From NCBI RefSeq assembly GCF_900111985.1, contig NZ_FOKI01000019.1, positions 1 to 64,000 on the forward strand: a stretch of DNA of 64,000 bases. The letters are read 5' to 3'. The stretch's first letter is position 1; the number at the start of each line of letters is the position of its first letter. Origin of the DNA: Clostridium frigidicarnis. Lineage in GTDB: Bacteria > Bacillota > Clostridia > Clostridiales > Clostridiaceae. A program made the translations under genes and the position numbers. Below the pieces are notes generated by a model that was not told where the DNA came from, searched no databases, and saw nothing but the letters and a program-made list of their open reading frames with translations. Below are positions 41,338 to 51,308 of this stretch, piece after piece.

Positions 41338-44238
41338 ATGGCTAAAAAGGATACTATTATCCCAAAAGATAATAACATTGTAGAAGTGCCACTAGAAGAA
41401 GCTATGCCAGAAAACTATCTTCCTTATGCAATAGAAGTTGCTAAGGACAGAGCACTTCCAGATGTAAGAGATGGATTAAAACCTGTACACAGGAGAATTT
41501 TATATGGAGCATATCTACTAAAGGCTTTTCCAGACAAACCATATTACAAATCAGCGAGAATAGTTGGAGATATACTAGGTAAATTTCATCCGCATGGTGA
41601 CTCATCAGTATATGATTCTATGGTAATAATGGCTCAGGATTTCTCAACAAGAGCTCCTTTAATTGATGGTCACGGGAACTGGGGTTCAATAGATGGTGAT
41701 AGTGCAGCAGCAATGCGTTACACTGAAGCAAGGCTTACAAAAGTTGCTTTAGAGATGATAAGAGATATAGATAAAGGTGTTGTAGAGATGGTTCCAAACT
41801 ATTCTGATACAGAGATGGAACCTAAAGTATTACCAGCAAGATATCCCAATCTTTTAGTTAATGGAACATTTGGTATAGCAGTTGGTCTTGCAACTAATAT
41901 ACCACCTCATAATTTAGGAGAAGTAATAGATGGAACATTAGCATATATAGATAATGACGATATAACAACTCAAGAGCTTATGAGTTATATAAAAGGACCA
42001 GATCTTCCTACAGGTGGTATTCTTATAGGTAAAGAGTCTTTAAGAGGGGCATATGAAACAGGAGAAGGTAAGGTAACATTAAGAGCTAAAACATCTATAG
42101 AGAGGCTGGAAAGTGGAAGAGTTGGTATAGTAATTACTGAATTCCCATATAAAAAAAATAAAGCTAGACTTCTTCAAAATATATCAGAAATGACAGGAGA
42201 TAAAAGACATTCTAAGCAATTAGAAGCAATTACCGATATAAGAGATGAGTCAGATAGAAATGGAATAAGGTCAGTAATAGAGCTTAAAAAGGCCGCTGAT
42301 GAGGAAATTGCAGATAAAATACTTAAGTATTTATTTAAGAAAACGGATTTGCAATGTAATATAAGTTTTAATATGGTTGCATTAGCAGATGGAAAACCAG
42401 AGACTATGGGTTTAAAAACCATATTAGGATATTATATTAACCATCAAAAGGATGTAATAACAAGAAGATCAATAAGAGAACTTGAAATTGCAGAAAAAAG
42501 ATTCCATATAGTTGAAGGTTTTATAAAAGCTATAGATGTTTTAGATGAAGTAATTGCAATAATAAGAGCATCGAAGTCTAAAAAACATGCAGGAGAAAAT
42601 TTAAGAGAAAGATTTCAATTTACTGAAGTCCAAGCAGAAGCTATATTAGAACTTATGTTATATAGACTTACTGGACTTGAAATAAATGTTTTTGAAAAAG
42701 AATATAAAGAACTTGTAATAAAAATAAAGAAATTAAAGAAAATATTAAATGATGAAAAAGAATTATTAAGAGTAATAAAATCAGAACTCAAAGAGGTAAA
42801 AGAAAAACATAATGATGAGAGAAGAAGTAAGATTGTAGAAGATGATAGTGAAGCTAAAATAGATTTGGAAGAGTTAGTTGTTGTAGAAGATACAATGGTT
42901 ACACTATCTAATGATGGTTTTATAAAAAGAGTTGCTGTCAAATATTATAATAGATTAAATTTAGAATTAAGTGATATAGAATATAGGGATGGAGATTATG
43001 GCAAATTCTTAATACCATCAAATACTAAAGATACATTTGTTATATTTACAGACAAAGGAAATATGTATCAGATAAAGGGCAATTCTATTCCAGAATATAA
43101 GTGGAAAGATAAAGGAGAACGTTTAGATGAGCTTATAAGAGGATTAGATTTAAATGAAGAATATATAGTTGCAGCATACTCATTTGGAGTATTTGATAGT
43201 AATAAAATGTTAGTGTTTATGACTTCAAAGGGTGTTATAAAGAGTACTGCATTAGATAAATTTGTATCTAATTACAGCAAATTAGTTGCATTGAAATTAA
43301 AAGATGGTGAAAAACTTATATTTGTTGACTTAAGGGCATTGGATGAATATGGGAAAAATTTAGAGGTAAATACTTCAAAAGGATTAAAGTTCACAGTGGT
43401 TGAACCTAAACTTGAGTGTAGCGAAAGAAACAATATAGGAATAACTTTATTTTCATTATGTAAAGATGATAATGTATTAGATGTAGAGATTAAGGAAGCA
43501 TTTCCATTCTCAGATTTTATAGCTGGGATAAATGAAAAAGGTGATATAAAAGTATATAATAGAAATAAAAAAGATGCGTTTAAAAAAGCATCAGCAGATT
43601 CTTTAAGTGATTTGATTATCTTTAGTAATAAAGGAAATTGCTATAAAATACCTGGATTTATGGTTCAGAGTCTTATTGATACTAAATTAAATATAAGAGA
43701 TTTAACAGAAGTATTAGATGATAAAGAAAAATTTATAGCTATACAAAGTACTAAGGATTATTCTAAGGATGTTGGAGTGTATATTTTCACAGCTAATGGA
43801 TATATAAAGAAAACCAATTCTGAAGAATTAGGTGGACAATTTATAAGTCAGACTTATCATAAACTTAAAGATAATGATGAGGTTATAGATGTAACTATTG
43901 GGACTTTAAATAGTGGAGAAGCATTGATTATAACTAAGAATGCAGTGGCTATTAAATTCCAAGTAGATGGGCTAAATTCAATGAGCAAGAATGCATCAGG
44001 AGTTATAGGAATAAGCCTTAAGGATGATGATAAGGTTATATATGGAACAGTATTATCATATGATAAGGAAATTGCCATTAGTGGAAATGGAATATCAGTA
44101 AAAATTAACTTAACAAATGGAGAAAAGAAAACTATTAAGATAGAAGATATAAAACTTCAGAATAGGGCTGGAAGAGGAAATACTATAGTACCTATTTCTG
44201 CTAGTAATGATGTATTAAATGCAGGAATTTTAAAATAG
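41338..44238 (+). CDS. parC: DNA topoisomerase IV subunit A
   Basis: A 966-residue DNA cleavage/rejoining subunit. The quinolone-region segment [16 protein letters not shown] (residues about 81-96) precedes the catalytic Arg127-Tyr128 in [11 protein letters not shown] coiled-coil tower (about 430-500, rich in Lys and Glu) is followed by a long C-terminal beta-pinwheel domain with repeating blades of about 50 residues. The protein is longer than a typical ParC (around 750-800), mostly in this C-terminal part. The GyrA-box sequence is not evident, which fits ParC. The gene is third in the mnmH-parE-parC series, 54 bp after parE. Confidence 0.92.
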   Translation: MAKKDTIIPKDNNIVEVPLEEAMPENYLPYAIEVAKDRALPDVRDGLKPVHRRILYGAYLLKAFPDKPYYKSARIVGDILGKFHPHGDSSVYDSMVIMAQDFSTRAPLIDGHGNWGSIDGDSAAAMRYTEARLTKVALEMIRDIDKGVVEMVPNYSDTEMEPKVLPARYPNLLVNGTFGIAVGLATNIPPHNLGEVIDGTLAYIDNDDITTQELMSYIKGPDLPTGGILIGKESLRGAYETGEGKVTLRAKTSIERLESGRVGIVITEFPYKKNKARLLQNISEMTGDKRHSKQLEAITDIRDESDRNGIRSVIELKKAADEEIADKILKYLFKKTDLQCNISFNMVALADGKPETMGLKTILGYYINHQKDVITRRSIRELEIAEKRFHIVEGFIKAIDVLDEVIAIIRASKSKKHAGENLRERFQFTEVQAEAILELMLYRLTGLEINVFEKEYKELVIKIKKLKKILNDEKELLRVIKSELKEVKEKHNDERRSKIVEDDSEAKIDLEELVVVEDTMVTLSNDGFIKRVAVKYYNRLNLELSDIEYRDGDYGKFLIPSNTKDTFVIFTDKGNMYQIKGNSIPEYKWKDKGERLDELIRGLDLNEEYIVAAYSFGVFDSNKMLVFMTSKGVIKSTALDKFVSNYSKLVALKLKDGEKLIFVDLRALDEYGKNLEVNTSKGLKFTVVEPKLECSERNNIGITLFSLCKDDNVLDVEIKEAFPFSDFIAGINEKGDIKVYNRNKKDAFKKASADSLSDLIIFSNKGNCYKIPGFMVQSLIDTKLNIRDLTEVLDDKEKFIAIQSTKDYSKDVGVYIFTANGYIKKTNSEELGGQFISQTYHKLKDNDEVIDVTIGTLNSGEALIITKNAVAIKFQVDGLNSMSKNASGVIGISLKDDDKVIYGTVLSYDKEIAISGNGISVKINLTNGEKKTIKIEDIKLQNRAGRGNTIVPISASNDVLNAGILK

Positions 44239-44258
44239 TTTAGAGAGAATGGTGAATT

Positions 44259-44819
44259 ATGGATATTAAAGAGATGCTAATAGAAAATCCAGTTATTGCA
44301 GCAATTACAAAGGATGAAGATTTAAAAAAAGTTCTTGAAAGTAATGTTTCAATTGTGTTTGTGCTATATGGGAATATTTTAAGTTTAAAGAATATATGCG
44401 AGACTTTAGAAGCTCATAATAAAATTGTTTTTGTACACATAGATTTAATAGATGGATTAAAAGGTGATCAAATGGGAATTAAATTTATCAAAGATAATGC
44501 AAAACCATTTGGTATAATATCTACAAAAGCCTCAAATATTAAGTATGCTAAGGCCCTTGGCTTATATACAATTCAAAGAGTATTTGTAGTGGACACATTA
44601 TCTTTTGTTAAAGGCGTGAAAAATATAGAGGATAATAAACCTAATGCTATAGAAGTTATGCCAGGTATTGCTCCTAAAATCATAAGCAAGGTAAATGAAA
44701 GATTAAATTGTGAAATAATAGCAGGTGGACTAATAAGAACAAAGAGTGATGTAATAGAAGCATTAAGTCATGGAGCAATAGCAGTATCTACAACAAAATA
44801 TGACTTATGGAGTCTTTAA
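44259..44819 (+). CDS. glpP: Glycerol-3-phosphate responsive antiterminator
   Basis: A 186-residue TIM-barrel-like protein of the GlpP family, which binds glycerol-3-phosphate and antiterminates mRNA of glycerol genes. Typical stretches are FVHIDLIDGLKGDQMGIKFI (about 68-87), GIISTKASNIKYAK (about 94), AIEVMPGIAPKII (about 132) and IIAGGLIRTKSDVIEAL (about 152). No glp genes are in the window, so it acts elsewhere. It starts 20 bp after parC with AGAGAG upstream, and 12 bp separate it from the next gene, so it is probably co-transcribed with both. Confidence 0.9.
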   Translation: MDIKEMLIENPVIAAITKDEDLKKVLESNVSIVFVLYGNILSLKNICETLEAHNKIVFVHIDLIDGLKGDQMGIKFIKDNAKPFGIISTKASNIKYAKALGLYTIQRVFVVDTLSFVKGVKNIEDNKPNAIEVMPGIAPKIISKVNERLNCEIIAGGLIRTKSDVIEALSHGAIAVSTTKYDLWSL

Positions 44820-44831
44820 GGAGGTATTTTC

Positions 44832-45374
44832 ATGAAGAAGTTAATGGTTGTTTTAGCACCAGGATTTGAAGAAGTAGAAGCTTTAAGTGTAGTTGATGTA
44901 TTAAGAAGAGCAAATGTAACATGTGATATGATTAGTATCGCCGGAGAATATGTTACGGGTTCACATAACATAATAATAAAAACAGACTTTCCAATTGATA
45001 CAATTAATGAAGATAATTATTATGGATTGGTGCTTCCAGGAGGTATGCCGGGAGCAGAAAATCTAAAGAATAATGCACCTGTAATAGATATTATTAAAAA
45101 ATTTTTTAGAGAAGAAAAGTTGATTTGTGCAATATGTGCGGCTCCCATGGTTTTAGGAGAGGCAGATGTTGTTAAAGATAAGGATATAACTTGTTATCCT
45201 GGTTTTGAACAGTATTTAAATGGTGCAAATATAAAGAATGAATTAGTTGTTACCAGTGGAAATATAATAACAGGAAAAGGACCAGCAGCGGCTTTTGATT
45301 TTGCATTTGCGATACTTGAGAGTCTTGGTTTAAAAGATGAAGTGGAAAATTTAAAATCTAGTATGATGTTTTAA
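44832..45374 (+). CDS. DJ-1/PfpI family protein
   Basis: A 180-residue flavodoxin-like protein of the DJ-1 family. The nucleophilic Cys sits in LICAICAAPMVLGEA (about residues 97-111), preceded by APGFEEVEALSVVDVLRRA (acidic partner Glu, about 9-27) and GLVLPGGMPGAENL (about 66). Family members act in protein repair, glyoxal detoxification or oxidative stress sensing; which applies here is not known. AAGGAGG lies 9 nt before the ATG. It is the last gene of the mnmH-parE-parC-glpP series and is followed by a terminator at 45380-45420. Confidence 0.9.
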   Translation: MKKLMVVLAPGFEEVEALSVVDVLRRANVTCDMISIAGEYVTGSHNIIIKTDFPIDTINEDNYYGLVLPGGMPGAENLKNNAPVIDIIKKFFREEKLICAICAAPMVLGEADVVKDKDITCYPGFEQYLNGANIKNELVVTSGNIITGKGPAAAFDFAFAILESLGLKDEVENLKSSMMF

Positions 45375-45379
45375 ATAAG

Positions 45380-45420
45380 AGGCAGTGCAATAGTTAAAAA
45401 CTCATTGTACTGTCTTTTTT
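45380..45420 (+). terminator. Terminator after DJ-1 gene
   Basis: AGGCAGTGCAAT (45380-45391) pairs with ATTGTACTGTCT (45404-45415) via G-U pairs, followed by T6. Confidence 0.75.
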
Positions 45421-45492
45421 AATTAAATAGGAATTTATAGAGTTTTTCTTTGTGTAAGATGATGATAAAATCTAGGGATAGAGAGATTTTAA

Positions 45493-45535
45493 ATTAGTGA
45501 CAAGTTAAGGATGTCTTTCTTCACCCTGGTCACAA
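45493..45535. repeat. Fragment of an R2-family repeat, copy 5
   Basis: TTAGTGACAAGTTAAGGATG and a CACCCTGGTCACAAA stretch match the heptad and AAGGATG parts of the copies at 51.1 and 58.7 kb. The outer parts are missing. Confidence 0.4.
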
Positions 45536-45625
45536 AAACTAATAAATTAAATTTTGATTTTAACATGGGGATAAAATAAAATATTATAATGTATGTAGAA
45601 TGTAATATAGAAGAGGGGAATTAAT

Positions 45626-46828
45626 ATGGAAAAAATAATTTTGAAAAATGGGGTAACTTTACTTTATGAATATAGAGTTGGAGAAGTAACATCCTTTTGT
45701 ATAGGATTTGATGCAGGTGCTTTAAGAGAAGATGGTTTTACTAAAGGGTGTGCTCATGGAGTTGAACACATGTTATTTAAAGGTATAGATGGGTGCAATG
45801 AAGATGAAATAAATAAAAAATTAGATGAACTGTTTGGATTTAATAATGCTATGACAAATTATCCTTATGTTGTATATTATGGTACATGTCTAAGTGAAGA
45901 CATAAATGAAAGCTTTAATTTATATAGTAATATTTTATTGAAACCTACTTTCCCCAAAGAGGGTTTTAATGAGGAGAAGGAAATTATAATTCAAGAATGC
46001 AGAGAATGGAAAGAAGACTTAGAACAGCATATTGAGGATGAGTTGCTCTTTAATGCTTTTAATACTAGAAGAATTAAAGAAACAATAATAGGTGAGGAAA
46101 AATCATTAAATAAACTTGAAATAGATGAACTTAAAAAGTTTTACAAGAAATTTTATGTCCCAGGAAATGCGGTGATTTCATTTGTTACGTCATTAAACAA
46201 AGAAGAAATAGTGAATTTAGTGAATTCTTCATGGGGAGATTTAAATGATGAAACTAAAATTAGTAAGCTGGATTTTCATGATAACATTAATTGGGGAACT
46301 TATGAGAAAAAAGTTGAAGGGTTTAATGGTGTAAAATTATTATATGGATTTGATATAAGTTCTTTAGATGAAAGAGAATTAGAGGCTCTATACATTTTTA
46401 ATATGTTTTTAGGAGATGGGGTTAGTTCTTTATTATTTTCAAAAGTAAGAACTGAAAAAGGTTTGGCATATGAAATAAATTCTAATATAAAGTATGAAAA
46501 GGGTATAAGTTTATTCACTATATATGGAAGTACATCTCAAGATAAAATAGACAATATGAAGGAAACCATAGAAGAAATCTTAATGAACATAAAGGATTAT
46601 ATAGAAAATAATTTACAAAATCTAAAAGTTTATAAGAAAAGGTTATTGATGAAAAGAGGAGTATTAGAAGAGAGCTCTATAAGAAGAGCGTTGGTCATAA
46701 GTACAAATGAAATAATGTTTAAAAAACAAATTCATGAAAAAGAAATAATAATGAGTATTACAAAAGAAGAAATAAAAGATATTGCATATAAAATATTTGA
46801 AAATAAAGTAATTCAAATATTAAAATAA
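45626..46828 (+). CDS. M16 family (insulinase-type) zinc peptidase
   Basis: A 400-residue metallopeptidase. The inverted zinc motif HGVEH gives His44, Glu47 and His48; the third ligand is likely the Glu in the EEKEIIIQECREWKED helix about 75 residues on. The C-terminal domain includes VRTEKGLAYEINSNI, the usual substrate-positioning strand. Its length is that of processing-peptidase-like single-chain members that work as dimers, and no second M16 gene is adjacent. The substrate is unknown. GAGGGG precedes the ATG. It is 13 bp upstream of recJ and probably co-transcribed. Confidence 0.88.
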   Translation: MEKIILKNGVTLLYEYRVGEVTSFCIGFDAGALREDGFTKGCAHGVEHMLFKGIDGCNEDEINKKLDELFGFNNAMTNYPYVVYYGTCLSEDINESFNLYSNILLKPTFPKEGFNEEKEIIIQECREWKEDLEQHIEDELLFNAFNTRRIKETIIGEEKSLNKLEIDELKKFYKKFYVPGNAVISFVTSLNKEEIVNLVNSSWGDLNDETKISKLDFHDNINWGTYEKKVEGFNGVKLLYGFDISSLDERELEALYIFNMFLGDGVSSLLFSKVRTEKGLAYEINSNIKYEKGISLFTIYGSTSQDKIDNMKETIEEILMNIKDYIENNLQNLKVYKKRLLMKRGVLEESSIRRALVISTNEIMFKKQIHEKEIIMSITKEEIKDIAYKIFENKVIQILK

Positions 46829-46841
46829 GGAGAAGAAATTA

Positions 46842-48596
46842 ATGGAAAAATGGTTAGTTAGAAATGTTAAGGCAGATTATAAATTTTATAGTGATGCATT
46901 GAAGGTAGATGAGGTAATTGTAAAACTTCTTTTAAATAGAGGTATAAAAGACTTAAATGAGGCAAGAGAATTTATCAATCCATCTATGGAGAATTTAAAC
47001 CCTCCATATTTATTAAAGGACTTAGATAAGTCTGTTGAGATTATGAGATACTCTATAGAAAATAAAGAAAAAATACTCATTGTTGGGGATTATGATGTTG
47101 ATGGAGTTATAAGCACATATATTCTTTATAGAACACTAAAGGATGTTGGAGCAAATGTAGGTTATCACATACCTCACAGGATAACTGAAGGATATGGAAT
47201 TAATATAGATATAATAAATAGAGCTAAAGAAGAAAAAGTAGATTTAATAATAACTTGCGACAATGGGATAGCAGCAATAGAACAAATAAATCATGGTAAG
47301 AAACTAGGGATGAAGGTTATAGTTACAGATCATCACGATATCCCTTTTGTTGAAAATGATATGGGAAGAAAACTCGTTTATCCTAAAGCAGATGCAATAG
47401 TTAATCCAAAAAGAGATGATTGCAATTATCCATTTAAAAAGCTATGTGGGGCTGGAGTAGCTTTTAAATTTTGTCAATTTCTTTATGAAGTATTAGGATA
47501 CAAAGAGGACAAATGGAAGGAACTTTTAGAATTTGTTGCTATAGCGACAGTGTGTGATGTTGTGGATTTAACAGGAGAAAATAGAACTATAGTTGCAAAG
47601 GGACTAGAGGGTATTAATAAGAGTACTAATTATGGATTAAATGCATTAAAAAATGTTACATCTCTTGAAGATAAGGAAATAGGAGCATATCATTTAGGTT
47701 TTGTTATTGGACCATGCATAAATGCAACAGGTAGACTAGAAACAGCAGAACTTTCCTTAAAGCTGTTGCTAAGTGATTCACATGAAGAGGCTATGTTATA
47801 TGCCAACAAATTACATGATTTAAATAAGGAAAGACAAGATATGACTTCTTTAGGTGTTGAAAAGGCTATAGAACAAGTTGAAAAAGAATTTAAAGAAGAG
47901 AAAGTACTTTTATTATATTTACCAGATATACATGAAAGTATAGCAGGTATAATAGCAGGAAGAATAAGAGAAAAATACAATTCTCCAACTTTTGTCATAA
48001 CCAATGCACATGATGGAGCAAAGGGGTCAGGACGTTCAATTGAGGAATATAATATGTTTGAAGAAATGCTAAAATGTAAGGATATTATGGATAAGTTTGG
48101 AGGGCATCCAATGGCAGCAGGAATGTCATTGAAAATAGAAAATATAGATAAATTAAGAATGGGTCTTAATGAAGTTTGCAAATTAAGTAAAGAGGATATG
48201 GTTCCTAAAATAACTATAGACATGGCCTTAAGACCAGAAGAAGTAAGTTTAGATCTTGCGAAAAATATAGAAATTTTAGAGCCATTTGGAAAATCAAATT
48301 CAAAGCCTTTATTTGGAGCAAAAAAAGTTAAAATACTTGGATTAAGTCTTATGGGAAAAAACAAAAATTTTTTAAAGTTAAAGTTAAAATATGGAGAAAA
48401 CTTTATTGATGGGGTTATGTTTAATAAAGTTGAAGAATTTAAAGGTGATATAGAGAATAAGCATGGTAGTAGTTCGTTTGAACAATTGCTAAATGGGAAC
48501 TTAACTATAGAATTTGACATAGTTTTTAATTTGGATGTGAATAGATTTAACAATAGAGAGTGTTTACAATTTGTTATTAAAAGTTTTAGGCTTTAG
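46842..48596 (+). CDS. recJ: Single-stranded-DNA-specific exonuclease RecJ
   Basis: A 584-residue DHH phosphoesterase that degrades ssDNA 5' to 3' in recombination and repair. Motif I is VGDYDVDGVIST (about 84), motif II ITCDNG (about 140), motif III VTDHHD (about 163-168), motif IV VATVCDVVDL region, and the DHHA1 part has KGSGRSIEEYNMF and GGHPMAAGMSL (about 420). The C-terminal OB fold is present. The last codons run into an R1 element: the stop TAG at 48594-48596 is made by the TTAG end of that element, so the natural C-terminus may have been altered. AAGGAG is 9 nt before the ATG. Confidence 0.95.
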   Translation: MEKWLVRNVKADYKFYSDALKVDEVIVKLLLNRGIKDLNEAREFINPSMENLNPPYLLKDLDKSVEIMRYSIENKEKILIVGDYDVDGVISTYILYRTLKDVGANVGYHIPHRITEGYGINIDIINRAKEEKVDLIITCDNGIAAIEQINHGKKLGMKVIVTDHHDIPFVENDMGRKLVYPKADAIVNPKRDDCNYPFKKLCGAGVAFKFCQFLYEVLGYKEDKWKELLEFVAIATVCDVVDLTGENRTIVAKGLEGINKSTNYGLNALKNVTSLEDKEIGAYHLGFVIGPCINATGRLETAELSLKLLLSDSHEEAMLYANKLHDLNKERQDMTSLGVEKAIEQVEKEFKEEKVLLLYLPDIHESIAGIIAGRIREKYNSPTFVITNAHDGAKGSGRSIEEYNMFEEMLKCKDIMDKFGGHPMAAGMSLKIENIDKLRMGLNEVCKLSKEDMVPKITIDMALRPEEVSLDLAKNIEILEPFGKSNSKPLFGAKKVKILGLSLMGKNKNFLKLKLKYGENFIDGVMFNKVEEFKGDIENKHGSSSFEQLLNGNLTIEFDIVFNLDVNRFNNRECLQFVIKSFRL

Positions 48597-48636
48597 GCAC
48601 ATTCAAAAAAATAATAAGTCAGTGTGCTAGTTTATT
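48593..48636. repeat. R1-family element, copy C (left half only)
   Basis: TTAGGCACATTCAAAAAAAT then AATAAGTCAGTGTGCTAGTTTATT matches the left arm and adjacent core of copy B. A matching right end was not found before 48881. The TTAG end forms the recJ stop codon. Confidence 0.65.
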
Positions 48637-48735
48637 AATAAATGACTCTTTGGTATAATAAAGTGTTTGAGATTTAATGGTGATTAATATATAAAATATA
48701 AAATATTTAATATATGGTTAAAAATGTAACATTAA

Positions 48736-48767
48736 ATACCGTTTTAGAACCAAAAATGGTATAATTA
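48736..48767 (+). promoter_or_regulatory. Possible operator/promoter of the histidine kinase gene
   Basis: The dyad TACCGTTTT-AGAACC-AAAATGGTA with overlapping GGTATAAT gives a -10-like box inside an inverted repeat, about 115 bp before the kinase ATG. No good -35 is visible. Confidence 0.3.
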
Positions 48768-48881
48768 TTAAATAGATACTAGAATTAAATAGATTTTTGT
48801 ATAAATATAAGGACATTAATATAAACTCATCATGGTATTTGAAGTACGCTATTAAAAATATTTTAAATAGGGGTAGGATTT

Positions 48882-50930
48882 ATGAGTGGAGATAACTTGG
48901 CTAAATCAATTATTGAGACAATAAACTTTTCTGTTATTATAACAAATGAAAAAGGCACAATAATGGATGTAAATAATAGTACATGCAGATATTTTGATAC
49001 AGATAGGGATGAGGCACTGGGGAAAGATTTTTCTATATTTCTTACAGAAGTAGGACTTACTATGGAAAATGGGGAGAGTCTTATAGAAGAATACGGATTT
49101 TTACATGAGGAATTAGATAAAGATATTTTAATTTTAAAAAGAGTAGTTAATGGATATGAGGAAAATTTATATAAAATGAAAATACTTCCTTTGAAAGAAA
49201 ATTGCAAGGGATTTTTAGTTTATATTACAGACGTTACAGATACATATTCTAGCAGTTATAAGTTAAATGAAGCAAGAGAAAAATATGAAAAAATGTTTGT
49301 TGAGTTAAAATCAAAAACTCATATAATAGATGTCTTGAAATCTAGAGAAAAGCAACATTTACTTCATTTAACACATGTAATAAAGAACATATCAGAAGGT
49401 CTTTGGGTTTTAGATTCTAATTGCAATGTTATATTTCATAACAAAGCTTTTTATGAAATTATGGGTGTAACTCCTATGGAGGTTAGAAATCTTAATAGGT
49501 TTTATGAAGATTATGTTTTAAGAGACAAATATGGTGAAAACGTAACGATAGAACAGTATTTAAATATTTATGTTAAAAAATATGTTCAACTAAAGAATTA
49601 TGTTTTTGAAAGAATTAATAAAATGACAGGTGAAGTTAAGTATGTAGAAATAAATTCTACACCAGTATTTGATTGGGATAGAAATATGATATATACAATA
49701 ACAACAATTAAAGATATAACATATATGAAGTTACATGAAAAAGAATTAGAGGATAAAACTAGATTTGTAAAAAATGTTATAAATACTCTAGATATACCAG
49801 TAGCTGTTATGGAATATCCATCTTTAAATATTATTTTGTATAATAGAACATTTGAAAAAGTAGTTAGTTTAATGGAAAGAGACACACCATTAAAGGTTTC
49901 TATAAAAAACGCAAGCATACTAGATTTAATTGGGGAACATGAAAAAGATGATGTTATTGAAATAATAAATAAATGTATAAAATATGAAAAGGAATATATA
50001 GTAAATACATATAAGGCAAGATATGCAGATGGTGATGAAAGAATATATAAAATAAAATTTAGACCATATTTAAGTGTTAGTGATGAGGTAACAAGAGTTC
50101 ATTTACACGCACTAGATATAACTGAAGAAGTAAGACATAATGAGGAGCTTGAGAGAGTAAATTTATTAAAAGATGAGTTCTTTACACTAACTTCACATGA
50201 ATTAAGAACTCCATTAAATATAATTTCTTCATCATTACAATTAGCTAATAGTATATATGCTAAAGAAATAACACCTAATATGGCTAAAATCATATCAAGG
50301 ATAAGCCAAAATTGTGGAAGGTTATTAAAGCTTATAAATAATATATTAGACTTATCTAAGGCGGAAGCTGGATTTATAACTTTAAATAATAGTAAATTTG
50401 AATTAATAAGTACAACAGAGGAAATAGTTACATTAACAAATTCTTATGCTACAGCTAAGGGTTTAAACTTAATTTTTGATACAAATGAGGAAGAAATTTT
50501 TGTTTGTTTAGATAAAGATAAATATGAGAAAATATTACTTAATCTTTTATCTAATGCTGTAAAGTTTACTCCAGAAGGTAAAAATATATTTGTTGATTTA
50601 CATATTAATGAGAATATTATAAGCCTAACGGTCAGGGATGAGGGAATAGGTATACCTAAGGAGAAAATAAATTATATATTTGATAAGTTTGCACAAATAA
50701 ATTCAAGTCTTTCAAGAAGAGCAGAAGGAACAGGTCTTGGACTATCACTTGTTAAAAGCTTAGTAGATTTAATGGGTGGAACGATTAGTGTAAACAGTAA
50801 GGAAAATAAAGGAAGTGAATTTGTCATAGAATTTAAAACTGAAGATACAATAACAGATTGTATAGAAAGTGATGATTCATTGACAGGCGTTAAGGATAAA
50901 ATAAAAATAGAGTTTTCTGACTTATCTTAG
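48882..50930 (+). CDS. Soluble PAS-domain sensor histidine kinase
   Basis: A 682-residue cytoplasmic kinase with no membrane segment. Three PAS-like domains occupy about residues 8-125 (IIETINFSVIITNEKGTIMDVNNSTC), 155-275 (NISEGLWVLDSNCNVIFHNKAF) and 290-410. The HisKA box TSHELRTPLN carries phospho-acceptor His439. The ATPase domain has the N box LLSNAVKFTPEG, G1 DEGIGIPKEKI and G2 GTGLGLSLV. No response regulator gene is adjacent, so it is an orphan kinase; in clostridia such orphan PAS kinases can feed Spo0A, which is speculative here. It is monocistronic, with an R1 element (50955) beyond its end. Confidence 0.9.
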   Translation: MSGDNLAKSIIETINFSVIITNEKGTIMDVNNSTCRYFDTDRDEALGKDFSIFLTEVGLTMENGESLIEEYGFLHEELDKDILILKRVVNGYEENLYKMKILPLKENCKGFLVYITDVTDTYSSSYKLNEAREKYEKMFVELKSKTHIIDVLKSREKQHLLHLTHVIKNISEGLWVLDSNCNVIFHNKAFYEIMGVTPMEVRNLNRFYEDYVLRDKYGENVTIEQYLNIYVKKYVQLKNYVFERINKMTGEVKYVEINSTPVFDWDRNMIYTITTIKDITYMKLHEKELEDKTRFVKNVINTLDIPVAVMEYPSLNIILYNRTFEKVVSLMERDTPLKVSIKNASILDLIGEHEKDDVIEIINKCIKYEKEYIVNTYKARYADGDERIYKIKFRPYLSVSDEVTRVHLHALDITEEVRHNEELERVNLLKDEFFTLTSHELRTPLNIISSSLQLANSIYAKEITPNMAKIISRISQNCGRLLKLINNILDLSKAEAGFITLNNSKFELISTTEEIVTLTNSYATAKGLNLIFDTNEEEIFVCLDKDKYEKILLNLLSNAVKFTPEGKNIFVDLHINENIISLTVRDEGIGIPKEKINYIFDKFAQINSSLSRRAEGTGLGLSLVKSLVDLMGGTISVNSKENKGSEFVIEFKTEDTITDCIESDDSLTGVKDKIKIEFSDLS

Positions 50931-50954
50931 ACATATTATTTTTTTTTAGAGGAC

Positions 50955-51013
50955 TTAGGCACATTCAAAAAAATAACAAGTTATTATGCGTTATTTTCAT
51001 TCATGTGTCTTAA
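50955..51013. repeat. R1-family element, copy D (59 nt)
   Basis: Left end TTAGGCACATTCAAAAAAAT AACAAGT; the right end, read in reverse, is TTAAGACACATGAATGAAAA TAAC. The arms match over about 23 positions around a short A/T core. It lies 25 bp past the histidine kinase stop, so it may act as its 3' hairpin. Confidence 0.7.
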
Positions 51014-51096
51014 GTATTTAAATAAAAGGATATTTTGTTTAAATTACTGTAACAAAAAAAAGTTTTCTATTATAATATAATATTGTATAAATTTAA

Positions 51097-51281
51097 GAAG
51101 TTACAAGTTGCAAGTGACAAGTTACAAGTGACAAGTGGCAAGAGTTACAAGTTACAAGTTACAAGTGATAAGTTAAGGATGAAATCTTCGTGGGAAAATT
51201 TCTAAAGTGGAAAAAATTTTAGAAAACCTTAGGTTTTCAACCATGACTTGTCATTTGTCACTATAAACTTGTCACTTTAAA
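51097..51281. repeat. R2-family repeat, copy 6, with heptad tandem array
   Basis: At 51100-51171 there are ten heptads of the form GT[TG][AG]CAA (one is GTGATAA), with a 2-nt interruption at 51142-51143. Then come AAGGATGAAATCTTCGTGGG, an AAAACCTTAGGTTTTCAAC dyad and the complementary arm GACTTGTCATTTGTCAC plus AACTTGTCAC (51245-51275). The R2 layout is clear but the terminal GG-GCC dyad is missing. It lies directly before murG. Confidence 0.72.
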
Positions 51282-51308
51282 GTATTGTTTAACAAAGGAG
51301 ATGGTATT

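Noticed and set aside
47690-48553. 287-codon open frame antisense to recJ
   Set aside because: It lies wholly inside recJ on the other strand, is rich in Ser, Phe, Leu and Ile as expected from the complement of AT-rich coding DNA, and has no ribosome binding site. recJ has all its motifs.
51100-51171. Heptad array considered as a CRISPR
   Set aside because: Units are 7 nt and contiguous with no spacers, and no cas gene is nearby. It is part of the R2 repeat.
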